Origin: Phanerochaete sordida
Lineage: Eukaryota > Basidiomycota > Agaricomycetes > Polyporales > Phanerochaetaceae
DNA length: 64,000 bases
Direction of reading: 5' to 3'
NCBI GenBank assembly: GCA_019973155.2
Contig: BPQB01000007.1
Span: 620,001 to 684,000, forward strand
In this document: positions 23,375 through 35,144 of the stretch, one piece after another
How the letters are laid out: each line of letters starts with the position of its first letter
Numbering within the stretch: the stretch's first letter is position 1
Made by a program: the position numbers and the translations under genes
The notes under the pieces: model-generated
The model's input: only the letters and a program-made list of their open reading frames with translations
Databases searched by the model: none
What the model was told of the DNA's origin: nothing

Positions 23375-25105
23375 ATGAGACTGCCTCGCAGGGTCCCCTG
23401 GTCCTCTCTCGCGGAGTTGGACCAAGTCTGCTCTTGGATCTACACAGACGAAAGTGACCTCGATGCCAAGGTCCTCGCCGTTCAGAGGGTGAGTCTCATA
23501 TGGCATTCCTATCCCATGCTCACTCCGTCGCCAGTTATCCGCATGGAGGGCAGTCACCACACTGCCTCACGCACTTGATTCTACGCTCTCGTTGCTCGCG
23601 GTGATCGTCCAAGACTCGTCCCGCGAAGGCCCCTCTTCGCATTTGCTCACACGCCAGGCATACGCCGCGGCACTTATCCGCTTGGTGAACGGCCTTGTGG
23701 ATCCCCTGCAGCTTGGGGCGTACGCCCGCTCCATTGCCAGCATCGCCGCGCAGCTCGGTCTTCCACCGTGGTTGGTCGAGTTACGACATGCTGCCACGCA
23801 CGAGGACCTCCCGAGCCTCGAGGTCCTGCGAGAGGCTGCCCGCGAGGTACCTCATACTTGCGCATACCCGTAAAGCATCCTGCTGATCCCCCGTTAGGCG
23901 ATGACTTGGCTGCTGCACAACTATTTCGTCCCGGCGCTGAACCCCTCCGCCCCGCCCAAAAAGCAGGCACCGCCCCTGCGGCCCCTGCAGCCGCTCCTCG
24001 CGCAGTACAAGACGCTCCTCAAGTCCACGACGCGCGACGCCTCGCTCCGCTCGCAGTACAAGGCGGAGGTCACGCAGGTCCTGCGCGACATCGAGCGCTG
24101 GGTCGCCGAGGCGAAGGTCGCCGCGGACGTCTCCGCGGCCACGCTCGAGTGGGACGACACCGAGCTCGAGGACGGCGAGCCGCAGGACGGCCGCGAGCGC
24201 TGGGCGCTCGAGAAGCTGTGCGACGCGCTCCTCGAGAAGGGCGCCCTCGTGCCCCTTTCCAAAAAGTGCGTCTCGCGCGCCCCCCTCCCCGCGCGCCCCA
24301 TCGCCGGCAACTGACGCACGTACAGGAAACGCGCGGTCGCGCCAGAGCCGCTCCAGCCCGCGCCCGGCGTGCTCGCGATATGGACGCCGCTCCTCGCGCA
24401 CCTGGAGGCGCTGCACCCGAGCCTGCGCGGCGTGCTCGTCGCGAAGATCGTCGCGGCGCTCCTGCCCGCGCCCGACGCCACGGCGCCTGGCGCGGAGCTC
24501 GAGACGATCGCGCTCGCCGACACGCGCCGGCGCGACGCGTCGTACGACATGTGCCTCGCGGGCTGGGCGCACTGGCTCGTCGCGGTGCCTGCGGCGGGCA
24601 CGCCCCCCGCTGCCGACCACACGCCGCTCGAGGAGGCCGCGGTCGCGTTGATCACGGGGCTGGGCCCTGCTGGCGGCGGTGCCGACGCCAAAGCGTGAGT
24701 CCCACCGCTCGCACCGCGCCCCGTTCCCGCTGACACGGCTCGGGCAGTGCGCGCTTCCTCCTCGACGCGCTCTGCAAGACGCACCCCGCGCTGCGGGACA
24801 CCGCCTCCGTGCTGCTCTCCGCGTCCGCTCCTGGCGCTGCATCGGTGAGGATTGCCACCCGGCCGCCCCTGCGCTCCTGCCTACTGACGTGTTTGGCGCA
24901 GCAGTGGACGGAGAACGACCTCGAGACGATGGCCGCGCGCCTCGACGCGCTCGTCGCGCCAGCTACCGAGGCCAGCGCACCCGTGCCCTCTGCACCCGTC
25001 CCAGATCTCGGATCTGCAGAAGGAACCGCTCTGCCACGCGGCTGGCGCGCGCTGGGCCCGCGCGATGGCTGGCGGCCAGCACCCATCGGCGTGCACGTCG
25101 GGTAG
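23375..25105 (+). CDS. LAS1: Las1, pre-rRNA ITS2 endonuclease
   Basis: Las1 is the HEPN endoribonuclease that, with Grc3, cuts ITS2 in pre-rRNA in the nucleolus. The start is ATG at 23375: MRLPRRVPWSSLAELDQVCS, the typical opening of the family. First intron about 23491-23535, then LSAWRAVTTLPHALDSTLSL joins on. The HEPN catalytic motif R-x4-H is seen as LRHAATHEDLPSL, followed by another intron and MTWLLHNYFVPAL. The C-terminal half (rich in Ala, Glu and Pro, with RDIERWVAEAKVA) is less conserved, as usual for Las1. The last exon ends RPAPIGVHVG at TAG 25103-25105; the Trp-Arg-Pro end resembles the Grc3-contacting tail of other Las1 proteins. At least five introns. Confidence 0.88.
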
Positions 25106-25439
25106 AGTGCGAACGTTCACAACGCAGCAAGGTACGGTAATTGGAAGCAAGCTACATTACGTGCGCTGTCCGTAAACATGGAAGCTACTGGTACAGTGTC
25201 CATGGTGCAAGGAGTGTGAGGGGGCCAGGCAGGGGAGGTATAGGCATGACAGATTAGCGTGGCAAATACTTAACGTTATCCATGAGAGCATCTCGACGAA
25301 ACCAAGGAAATGTGGTGTGTGCGTGCAGCGGGGAGAGCAGAGCAATGCTGTCCCTGGCAGAATGGGAAGGCGTGCGAAGTTCAGGCGACGAAAAGGCATC
25401 TCTAACAGAACATCATCGCAGTCGTGAACGTCTATGCGT
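25106..25439. other. Convergent intergenic region
   Basis: 3' flanks of LAS1 and the membrane protein gene; nothing else seen. Confidence 0.5.
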
Positions 25440-27505
25440 CTAGCTGGCAACTCGTCGTTGCGTTTTCGGGGGTGCCGCGCCCGGTTGGCGGCGCTGCGGC
25501 TGGAGGGGTGAGCCGGGGCCGGGCCGCATCGACGCGTCGCTGCTGCTGCCGGTGCTGCCTGCGGCGCCATGATTGCTGTTGCTGTTGCTGTCGACGTAGC
25601 GGGGCGGGAGCTCGACGATCTCCGTGCCGTCCGCGGCGTAGACGGTGACGGGCGGGCGCCCGCCGTCGTGGTGCACGACGAAGACCTGCGACGGCGTGCG
25701 GTTCTCCGCGGACAGCGGGGGATGTGGAGGGAGGAGCGGTATTGACGCGGGCGGCGCTGTCGAGGTGGGCGACATGAACGACGCCGGCGGTGAGCGCGAT
25801 CGGGCAGAGTTTGTCGTCAGAGCGGTCGTGTTGCGAGTGTGCGCGGTGTCAAACATGGTGTTGGACGGGCTAGACGCCGACGTGCCGGCCCCAAGCTCGG
25901 AGGGCATGACAAAGGGCTCGATCTGATACGACAGGTCCGTTGGCAGCGTTGGCATGTCGGAGTAGCGTTCAGATGGGTGATGTAGGACTGGGGTCGTGAC
26001 AGACACGCTCGATGATTTTCGATGGAGGGTGTCGAGACGATCTCGCCTGTGAGACCGTCGGCGCCGCGTTGCAAGAAACATAGCGCCAAGCACACCAATG
26101 AGGAGGCCAACGACCACTCCACCGACGCCGGACACAGCTGCTACCCAAGGCTGAACCTCCTTGTGTGATACGCCTCTGTTCGACCACTTTAGACCTGCCC
26201 GTGAACAAATTGCATGAAGCTCACATTGTTGTCAGCTCTGACAGACACGTCGTGTCCGTGCCTTGTGCACTGTGAAGGGGCCCATAAGCCCAGGTCATTC
26301 CTGAGGAATCGGCTAGAGAAATAAAGAAGGGCGTGCCCCAGGACTGCCGGCGGCATCAGAGACGGCGAGGGGTCACCGAGATGTCAGGGCACTTACCAAG
26401 GACACGGTCCAGTTGATGGGATCCATCGTGTTGGACGTAATGTTATAAGGAGGGTGCAGTGCAGGCGCGACCTACGTCAAAGTCAGCGACCCAACTCACA
26501 CCCCGCAATGTGCTGCTTACGGTCAGCGTGTACGGTGGCGTCCCGTTAGTCGGTTGTACCGAGATATCTGTGCACTGATGCGGTTCAGCTTCTCCACATG
26601 ATCCCAAAATATGCGTAAAGCTACCTCTGGTATCCAAGCAAATTGCCCAAGCGGGCCGTTGTCAACGAGGGAGGTAACACCAAGCACTTGATCTGGGTGT
26701 GGATACGACAGGTTGGTGCAGACTGGAGGATCTTGGAAACTGGTATTCGGCGCAGTATACACCGAGTACGTAGCTTGGCAGCCTCCCGTCACGCCGTTCG
26801 AATCGAACTATGGGAAGGTGAGCAGTGCAGTAGTAAATTTTCGCAAGCGCGTACTCACCATGCATATCTGATACTGGGTCCCTGGTATGAAGGGCACCGG
26901 CCAGTCCTGCAATGAAATTGAGTTTGTTGCCTCTTCTCAAGTCATTTGAGGCTCACGAAGCTCAGATCTGAGTCGCTCAGCCCTGCTTGGATGACGAACG
27001 GCACTATAAATGTTCTGCAAAGGGCAAGTGTCGGGACCGCCGTCGGAGACGCTGACAGTGGAAAGTGAAACGCACGAGGTGTAGACCTGCAGGTAATACG
27101 GTGCAACGGGATTTGGCCTGGAGACAACGTCAGCACGCCTCCTGCACCTCCAGCAGAGTCCACGACGCACCCCGTAGCGGCACCCCGCGAATACTCAATG
27201 TGTATCGTCTCGCACTGTGCTGAACAGCCTCCTCAGCCCCGGCGCCCTGCGCGTCTCCGCCGCGCACTCACCTGTCGTCGGCACGGGGGGCGACTGCCCC
27301 GGCGGCGTCCAGTCGAAGTAGAAGCCCTGCCGGAGCGTCAGTTCGCCAGCGCGCACATGTATTCCGGGGGAAAGCGCACCTGGGGCAGGTACGGCGAGTC
27401 CGCGGCGCGCACCGCGGGCAGCAGCGCCTGTGTCCAGAGCAGGCCCGCGGCGGCGGCGAGCGTCCACGCCCGCGCGTCCGCGCGCAACGCCGGCCGCGTG
27501 TGCAT
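25440..27505 (-). CDS. Single-pass type I membrane protein, basidiomycete family
   Basis: Start ATG at 27503-27505; hydrophobic segment AWTLAAAAGLLWTQALLPAV then RAAD is a signal peptide. After introns the ectodomain reads GFYFDWTPPGQSPPVPTT, CETIHIEYSRGAATG, PNPVAPYYLQVYTS, TGGCQATYSVYTAPN, then CTDISVQPTNGTPPYTLTV and DPINWTVS. It is Cys- and Asn-rich, with N-glycosylation sites. A single membrane helix (AVSGVGGVVVGLLIGVLGAM) is followed by RRRRSHRRDR and a long Ser/Pro-rich cytosolic tail ending RRVAS. I know this layout from many unnamed basidiomycete proteins with two similar ectodomain halves; function unknown, a surface sensor being only a guess. About eight introns, so exact borders are uncertain. 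Confidence 0.72.
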
Positions 27506-28126
27506 CGTCCGGGGCGGCAGCGCTTCGGGGTTCGAGCTCAAGAGACAAGGTAACCGCTCGCGTCGTGCGGGCAGGCGGTTCGACGCGACGGGCGGGGAGG
27601 CAGGCGGGATGTACGGGCCCGGCACCAGGTGTGCGCGGCGAGGGTCGCGAGGACGGACGGGCGCGGGGGCAGCGGGGGCAGCGGCGGGCGGGTGGTGGCA
27701 CGGAGAAAAGGTAGGTGGGCTGTCGGTCTGGGCGGGGCAGGACCTCCTGCACTTGCTGCTGCACTTTGGCGCGCGCGCGCACTCGCTCCGTCGCCTCATC
27801 ACACCGCTTGCGAGCCCGCGACACCGCCTTGCACACACCTTGCCCAAGCTCTGAGTTTGATCTGTCTCGACGCAGATGCCGCTGTCGCATTGCACCGCGC
27901 AACGGCGCCACCGTGTCGTGCAGAAAGACCGTCGGAATGCACAAAATAATGAGTTTTCAACATGGACAGTCCGAGACTTGTTCAACTTCCGAAAGACATC
28001 GGGCTGGGTGTCGCTTGGTGGGATAATCGTTCTAAGTTACAAGCAATTACAAGAGGCTCTGACGCTGTCCTGGGAAACCACTGGACTCAAATTAGGATAC
28101 ATAACAAACGCAGAACCCAGGGAACG
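27506..28126. other. Intergenic region
   Basis: Promoter of the membrane protein gene and 3' flank of the exonuclease gene; the overlapping GC-rich open frames here are not supported as genes. Confidence 0.45.
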
Positions 28127-29480
28127 CTACAACGGTGGCGGCCCCCCTCCGTGGTCCATGTGTCCAGTCTGCATGTATATCGGCTGGTCTGAGGAAGTAC
28201 CGGTAGACGGCTGGCCAGCAGGGCGTTGGTGTGGCGGTCGCCAGTGCCGTCCCCGCTGGGCGAACTTGGGGCGCCCGCGTTGGGCCTGGTCGTGCCCAGG
28301 TAAAGGACGGTTGTTTGGGTTGGTGCGCCGCTCAGCTGACTGCACGAGCGGGTGCCTGAGTCCTCCTGGTGCAGAGCCTGACGTTGAGCCGCCGGCCGCG
28401 TTCCCGCTGCCATCGTCAGGCGCTGTTCTTCCTGATTCAACCTGCTGTCGCTTGGCTTTCCTCTCCTCGCGCTTCTTGATCTGCTCTTCTGTCAGCTCCG
28501 GAGGCGGACCTGGGTCGTAGAAAGGATTGTGCGGCTGCCAGATGGTTTCTGGGGTGTCTAGTGAGGGATTGTATGTTGCACCCAGGTAACAATCAAACGA
28601 ATAGTATGATGGGAGGGGTGGGTGGTCCAACGTTAGCGTCAGAGGGAACAGCCTCTTGTATAGAGTGAGCCCTGAGTGTGAGTCATTTGCCGCATCTGCG
28701 CCATGTATGATTAAACTCTCCGTTCAAAAGCAGGGCTTGATACTCACATTGCTTCTGGGGTCCGCTCAAAACAGCCTCCCAGTTACTGCGTGTAATCCTG
28801 CCTTTCTCCAGGCTGAGCTCTTCGTACGTTTCGCACAGACGAGAGAGGCCGATGGGATCTCGATATTTGCCCTTCCAGTGGGCATTATCAACCGTACGGG
28901 CGAGGAGAGCCAAGTCAACACAGTTGCGCGTGTTGACTTGGTAGTCCTTCCACAACTTCATGCAGTCCCCTGCGAAGGAATAGCATGAGCAAACGAGAAG
29001 CAAGAAAGCTAACGGTACACACCTTGTATACCAACACCGCACTTGATGTACGCAGGATTCCAGAGCACGTGGCGCAGACTGGAAGGGATGGCTGCTCGGG
29101 CTGGTTCATCACAGAACTTTTGAGGGAAAATGACACGACGCACATCGGATGGCAGAGATCTGTATCAATAGCACAACATCCTCGTTTGCTAGCTGTACCA
29201 GCGCGACAGGATTTTCTCGCTGGCCCTTGTAAAAGTTCGGCCTCCACTCCATGTCAAACCCGCAGGGCCCGGGCTTGAACTGTGCGAGCTCTCGTTCCGC
29301 CGTGTGCAAGTCGCGGATGTAAACGAGGCGGGTTTGCGGAGACTTCGCGCTGAAGGAGTATTGGGGGTATACCCGACGCGGTGGCGGCGGTGGTTTCTCG
29401 GGAGCCGGGTCAAGTGGTGGCGGGACTTCTGCTGTTGAAGAAGAGGGCGTACTTGTCGAGTCTAAGACGGGTCTAGACAT
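28127..29480 (-). CDS. WRN-type DEDDy 3'-5' exonuclease
   Basis: Nuclease of the DnaQ fold related to the exonuclease domain of Werner protein. The start is ATG at 29478-29480 (MSRPVLDSTSTPSSS), Pro-rich N-tail, then exo I GPCGFDMEWRPNF (Asp, Glu), VALVQLANEDVVLLIQIS, exo II NTRNCVDLALLAR (Asp), and exo III read across an intron as QYAANDSHSG, giving Tyr-x3-Asp of the DEDDy class. The C-terminal half is a basic, Gly/Pro/Gln-rich tail with KKREERKAKRQQ, possibly for nucleic-acid or nuclear targeting. All four acidic catalytic residues are present. It is head-to-head with helicase C; the two share a 352-bp promoter region. No helicase domain is fused, unlike animal WRN. Confidence 0.85.
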
Positions 29481-29832
29481 GGTGTCGACGGCGATGAACC
29501 AGAGGGTCCTCCTTGATACTGGCGGTTGTCTGAGAGCTAAGAAAAGCGAGCGGGTATATGCTGGTAGGCGGCCAGCAAGCATGAACAGAGTCAGGACCCA
29601 AGGTGGCGGTGGATGGCGGGGCCGCTGTCCCAATGCAGAAAGCCGACGCGAACTCGGCAATCCCCGACAGGCGCCGTCACGTGGGCAAACGCGAACCGAT
29701 ATTGGGCGCTTCGCTCCCTGTCGCGTGCGACGTGCGACCCAGAGCTCCCCCTATCAGGCAGTGTCCATCCACACCCGCGGGCTGGCTGGTGAGCGCGCTT
29801 CCTTGCTCGTTCTCGTCTGTGTCGTCGACAAT
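29481..29832. promoter_or_regulatory. Shared divergent promoter, exonuclease / helicase C
   Basis: 352 bp between the two divergent start codons. It contains GTCACGTG at 29676-29683, also found at a like distance before helicases D, E and F. Confidence 0.6.
29676..29683. promoter_or_regulatory. TCACGTG element before helicase C
   Basis: GTCACGTG, starting 157 bp before the start codon at 29833. The core CACGTG is the classic bHLH (E-box) site. Confidence 0.5.
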
Positions 29833-32217
29833 ATGGCTGCAGAGTGTATGCCCAAGGCTGCCCGCAAGAAATACTACGCAGTCCGTCGCGGCCGAGAGGG
29901 CCCGAGGATATACGACACATGGGATGAGGTGCGTGCACGCTGTATCCTATCTGCATTTTAACAGTCTTAGGTGGGCAACAGTGCAAAGCCAACGTGACTC
30001 GGTTTCCGGACGCGGCTCACAAGAGCTTCAATGCTCGAGCAGCAGCAGAAGCATGGATCAAGGACGGAGGTTACACATTACCACCTCCCAGCGAGCACAT
30101 TTCAAGCCGCTCTAACGCTAGCTCAATGTGTGGAGGAGATGCCGCAGCCGTAAACAGCATGTCTAGTATACCAGCCGGTGGCTCAAATTCAACTGCGCAG
30201 CCAAAGCCCTCTGAACAACCAACACAAGCGGCTCCCCCAGCCCCTCAGACCTCTGCTACCCTAACAACAGGGGCCCTCTCTACGTCCATCAGGCTCTCTC
30301 CCGAACAGCAACAAGTCCTCAACAAAGTCAAGGCGGGCGAGAGCGTCTTCTTCACGGGCTCCGCAGGCACCGGCAAGTCCGTGCTCCTGCGCGAGATCAT
30401 CCGCTTCTGCCGCGAGAGCGGCCGGCAGGTCGCCATCACGGCGTCGACGGGAATCGCAGCCGTCAACATCGGCGGCTCGACGGTGCACTCGTGGGCGGGC
30501 ATCGGCCTCGGGAAGGAGGAGAAGGAGAAGCTCGCGGGCAAGATCCTCGGCCAGGACAAGCTCAAACGCGCGAAGGACAAGCAGAGGCGCGAGGACCAGG
30601 GGCTCCCGCTCGAGGATGAGTATGACTATGATGACAGCGCCGAGCAGACGAGGGTCGTTCAACGATGGCGAAATGTCCACACGCTGATCATCGACGAAAG
30701 TAAGGACACCTTTCATGTTCATTTCTCACAAGCAAGAGCTCACCCTTGTTGTAGTCTCCATGATAGACGGCAAGTTGTTCGACAAACTGGTCAGTATCCG
30801 AATGCGTGGTTTTTGCTTACATGTAGCTAAAGTTTTGAGCGTTCAGGAATACGTTGCACGAATATTGAGGCGGAATCCGAAGCCCTTCGGCGGCATCCAA
30901 GTCATCCTCTCCGGCGACTTCTGCCAGCTCCCGCCAGTTCCCGACAAAGGCAACAACGGCGCGATTCCAATGACATTCGCATTCGACGCTGAGAGCTGGG
31001 ACGCCTGTGTCGGCAAGCCCATCTGCTTGAAGAAGGTCTTCAGGCAGAAGGATCAAGGCGAGTGCGTTGGGGACTCGGTATGGGCACAGTGCTGACTCTT
31101 GCCTGCAGTCTTTGTCGACATGCTGAACGCTATGCGCTTCGGCCAGCTGTCTCCCGAGATGATTAAGGCGTTTAGGGCCTTGTCGCGGGAGGTGACCTAC
31201 TCAGACGGTATCGAGCCCACAGAACTGTCTGTCTCCGTCTTTCGCTTGTCGATCTGTTCTGATTTTCCCCCTCAGATACCCGAGGCGTGACCAAGTCTCA
31301 ACTGCGAACAGCAGACGCTTGCAAGAGCTTCAGACCCAGCCACGCCAGTACAAGGCTTCCGACATGCCAGGCTACGACGACAACGGCTACCCTCTTCAGA
31401 TTGACAAGATGAAGAGGCTTCTCGAACGTCTGGTAGCAGAAGAGACCCTCGTCCTCAAAGAGGGCGCCCAAGTCATGCTCATCAAGGTGCGCGTCCCACC
31501 CCCGCACCCCACCCGCACCGCTCACCCGCCCGCAGAACCTCGTCCAAGGCCAGCTCGTGAACGGCTCGATGGGCAAGGTCGTGGGCTTCCTCCGGACGCG
31601 CGACGCCGTGCAGCGCGGCCTCAAGATCGGCGTCGCGGACGCGCCGAAGCCGGCGGGACCCGCGCGCCGCGGCGCGCCCGACGCCCCCGCGGTGCCCGAG
31701 CGCGTGCTGCGCAGCGACGGGCTCTGGCCGCTCGTGCGCTTCGACGGCGGCGGCGAGGTGCTCTGCGTGCCGAGCACGTTCGAGGTGAACAACGCGGACG
31801 GCGGCGTCGAGGCGACGCGCGAGCAGGTGCCGCTCATCCTTGCGTGGGCGCTGAGCATACATAAGAGCCAAGGGCAGACGCTCGAGCGCGTGAGGGTCGA
31901 TCTGGGGAGGGTCTTTGAGAAGGGGCAAGGTTTGTGTTTTGGCTTTACTGGTGGACTTGTTGTCCCCTAATGTGCGATTTAGCGTATGTCGCGTTGTCGC
32001 GTGCTACGAGCATGAAGACCCTTGAGGTCAAGGGCTTCGACCTAGCAAAGTCTGTCGGCTTCTTCCTGTTCAGACGCCCGAAACTCACCAATTACTTTGC
32101 AGGGTTATGGCACACGAGCGCGTCCTAGAGTGGACGCGTGCGAACACGAGTCTCAGCGTGCCTCCGCCGCGTCCACGCGATGACATCGACGAGGTACTGG
32201 AATTCTGGGAGGACTAG
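29833..32217 (+). CDS. HBD-PIF1 helicase C (RNase H1-type hybrid-binding domain fused to PIF1 helicase)
   Basis: First gene of the array. Start ATG 29833, with an in-frame MPK start at 29848 as in helicase F. Residues about 13-58 form an RNase H1 N-terminal domain split by an intron: KYYAVRRGREGPRIYDTWDE then CKANVTRFPDAAHKSFNARA and EAW; this fold binds RNA:DNA hybrids. A Ser/Pro/Gln-rich linker follows, then the PIF1 motor: Walker A GSAGTGKS (about 158-165), [105 protein letters not shown]. The last exon gives KVMAHERVLEW and an acidic end, stop 32215-32217. About ten introns; frame intact. There is no RNase H catalytic domain. The motor should move 5'-3' on single-stranded DNA by family; hybrid targeting is inferred. 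Confidence 0.86.
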
Positions 32218-32335
32218 CTGGATAACTAGAGCACACATCATTGTATTTCTATGTCATCTGTCACTGTATCTACTTCTTACAGCACTGCTGGTCTGGACCT
32301 ATACCCGCAAAAGCAACGAGATGTTGTCGCGTGAC

Positions 32336-32343
32336 GTCACGTT
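32336..32343. promoter_or_regulatory. GTCACGTT element before helicase D
   Basis: GTCACGTT, 157 bp before the helicase D start codon, overlapping a TGACGTCA palindrome. It is the one-base variant of the TCACGTG element found before C, E, F and G. Confidence 0.4.
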
Positions 32344-32492
32344 GAACGTGAATTATCTCGTGTAGCGCGCTTCCGTCGCGCGCGTTCTCTTCCACTTCCA
32401 CCATCCGCCTACATGCTTTCCTCTTGTCCATCAGTCTACATCCATTTCCGAATCTCCCAGAACTACAGTAGTTTGTCAGACTTTGCCCGGAC

Positions 32493-34855
32493 ATGTCAGG
32501 ACACCGCACGACACAGTACTATGTCCTGCAGCACGGGCGGGAGGGGCCGAAGATCTACGAGGACGAGGAAGAGGTGCGTGCGTCAAGCCCTTCATAACAA
32601 TATGTTATTGACCACCCTACCTGTAGTGCAAGCGTAACGTCAGTTTCTGCTGCAGCTAGCTTCAGTTTAGGCCTCGATGCTCATTCAGCTGCAGCAAATA
32701 GACGATGTACCTCCTCAGGTCTTCCGAAGCCGGGCTGCTGCAAACGCGCTGTTGCTGCTGGCGAAACTGGATCCTGGTAGGCATACCGGTCCTTACAAGA
32801 CTCTCCGTTTTGATAATCGCAGAAAATCACATAGAACCAGTTCTGACACCGGAGAGCCAGGCGTCGTCAGGTCCTACAACGAATCCAGATGCACTAGCCA
32901 CCCTCCCGCCCAACTCCTCCGCTCTCCCTTGTTCCGATCCTAACCCTTCACCCGCAAAGAAAATAATTCTATCCACAAGACAGCGGCAAGTTGTTGAGAC
33001 GGTCAAAGCCGGCGATAGCCTCTTCTTCAGTGGCTCTGCAGGGACAGGCAAGTCGCTGGTCCAGCGCTTTATAATTAACTGGCTTGAGCAGGAGAAGATA
33101 CCTTACGCTGTAACTGCTTCGACTGGCATCGCGAGTGTCAATATCGGTGGGTCGACGCTGCATTCGTGGGCAGGCATTGAACATGGCAAGGAAGACCCGG
33201 AGAAGCTGCTGAGGAAAGTCTCTCGGAACTCCCGCGCCGTCAAGAATTGGCAGACTGTCAAAGTCTTGATCATAGACGAGAGTATGTCTTGCGCAATTAC
33301 CTTCCTCTGCCAATCCACCCACAATACATTCGAACACAGTATCGATGATTGACGGAAGGCTCTTTGACAAGCTGGTGAGTACAGGTATGAAACTAAGCCG
33401 TGAATCCTCGCCTCACCGAGCTATAGGAGTATATTGCTAGGATGATCAGAAAGGATCAGCGACCCTTCGGTGGGATACAGGTGAGTTCACCTTCCTTTCC
33501 CTGATTCCTGGAATAATTTACAGCAAGATCATCCTACTCACACATTTCATAGCTCGTCCTTTCCGGCGACTTCTGCCAACTCCCTCCTGTGCCTGACAGT
33601 GATGCATTCGGCAGAGAAATCCCAGCGGTATTTGCATTCGATGCAGAGAGCTGGGAAAGGTGTGTGGGCACGCCTCTATTTCTGACGGAGGTTTTTCGGC
33701 AGACAGACAAAGGTGAGCTACTATACTCCGCGATATCATGATCGTGGTATTCAGGAGCTGGCTTCTTGTAGAGTTTGTTTCGATGCTGAATCGAATGCGC
33801 TTCGGCAATGTGGACCACGACATGTTACTGGCCATGCAAGCACTGTCGCAGCCGGTTGCGTATAACGACGGCATCGAGCCGACAGAGCTGTACGTGGTCA
33901 TCCCCTCGGCATCGTGACCCGCTCATCTCCTGTCCCCAGATATCCGACACGCAAAGAGGTCGTACGAGCAAACGCCGATAGGTTGGCTCAAATTCAGGAA
34001 CCCACCCACACTTACCACGCTTTGGACCTCCCGGGACTCGATAGCGATGGGCATCCACTTGTTCCCTACGAGATGATGCAGACGCTCCTCAACCGGTTGG
34101 TGGTCCTACCATGCATCACGGTGAAGGTTGGAGCACAGGTCATGCTTCTGAAGGCAAGTCGCCCTGCAGCTGTATCTGAGTCCACGTGTTTTGATCGCAC
34201 GCACAGAATCTCGTGCAAGGCGATCTTGTCAACGGAAGTGTTGGCAAAGTAATAGCTATCATGACTGCCGAGGAAGCCAGGGACAAGCATATCAAGATCG
34301 GAGTCCCAGAGGTCAAGCGTGATCCCGCAGATCGTGTGTCCCGGCGGCCATGGAGTACGGCGGATGAGAATCCGTTCCTCGAGGCCGCTTTGGCCGACCC
34401 GACGCCTTACCCGCTCGTGCAGTTCACCAACGGCCGTCGGATGCTCTGCGTGCCGGCCGACTTCGGCGTCACCAATATGAAAGGGCAGGTCGAGGCGCAC
34501 AGGCGCCAGGTCCCACTCATTCTCGCTTGGGCCATCAGCGTGCACAAGAGCCAAGGGATGACCCTTGAGCGTGTGCTTGTTGACCTGGGGCGTACTTTCG
34601 AAACGGGCCAAGGTGCGTATTGTGCTCCTGGACGCGCTCTACTATGCTGATGTTTGGACTTAGCGTATGTTGCGCTATCCCGCGCTACGAGCATGGCTGC
34701 GCTTGAAGTCAGGAATTTCAACTTTGGAGTGTACGTGACTGCCAGCTTGACCCCGCGAATATTTCTCAGCAGTCGACGTCTACAGAGTGAAGGCACATCC
34801 TCGCGTAATCGACTGGCAACGGGAGCACATGGACCCCGAAGACTGGGGTATTTGA
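32493..34855 (+). CDS. HBD-PIF1 helicase D (diverged hybrid-binding domain)
   Basis: Start ATG 32493, 276 bp after helicase C. The first exon encodes [20 protein letters not shown], recognisably the RNase H1-type domain, but the usual Trp of the hybrid-binding surface is replaced by an acidic run. Later exons supply CKRN and VFRSRAAANALL; borders between them are uncertain. Motor motifs: RQRQVVETVKAGDS, Walker [65 protein letters not shown]-type [65 protein letters not shown]. Last exon VKAHPRVIDWQREHMDPED, stop 34853-34855. The motor looks intact, while the changed domain may bind hybrids weakly. Confidence 0.82.
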
Positions 34856-34982
34856 TTCATATAGTTGAATATATTCTGTCTTGCGCTATTGCTGGCCCTT
34901 GCTCACCGCGGACGCGTCCGACGCATCATGCACTCATGGAACACGCGTCCACGCGCGTCGCGCGGAGGCAGAGGGAGACGCC

Positions 34983-34990
34983 GTCACGTG
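34983..34990. promoter_or_regulatory. TCACGTG element before helicase E
   Basis: GTCACGTG, 162 bp before the helicase E start codon. The string CTTCCGTCGCGCG about 35 bp downstream is also found before helicase D. Confidence 0.5.
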
Positions 34991-35144
34991 TTGCATGTCG
35001 CCATCACGCTGCGTCTTCCGTCGCGCGTTCCATTTATCCTGCGACAGTTCAGTTCAATTTGCTCAACATGCTTGTATTGAAACGCCCATCACTGCAACAC
35101 TCACCATACAGTATTGGGGAAAACCTCTCGCTATAGTGTGTACG

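Noticed and set aside
23781..24842. Long frames opposite and alongside LAS1
   Set aside because: Shadows of the GC-rich LAS1 coding sequence in other phases; Arg/Ala repeats without motifs.
29848..30075. The Cauli_VI (viroplasmin) domain as a sign of an inserted caulimovirus
   Set aside because: The domain is shared with cellular RNase H1; here it is intron-split, fused to host helicases, and no viral coat, protease or reverse transcriptase is nearby.
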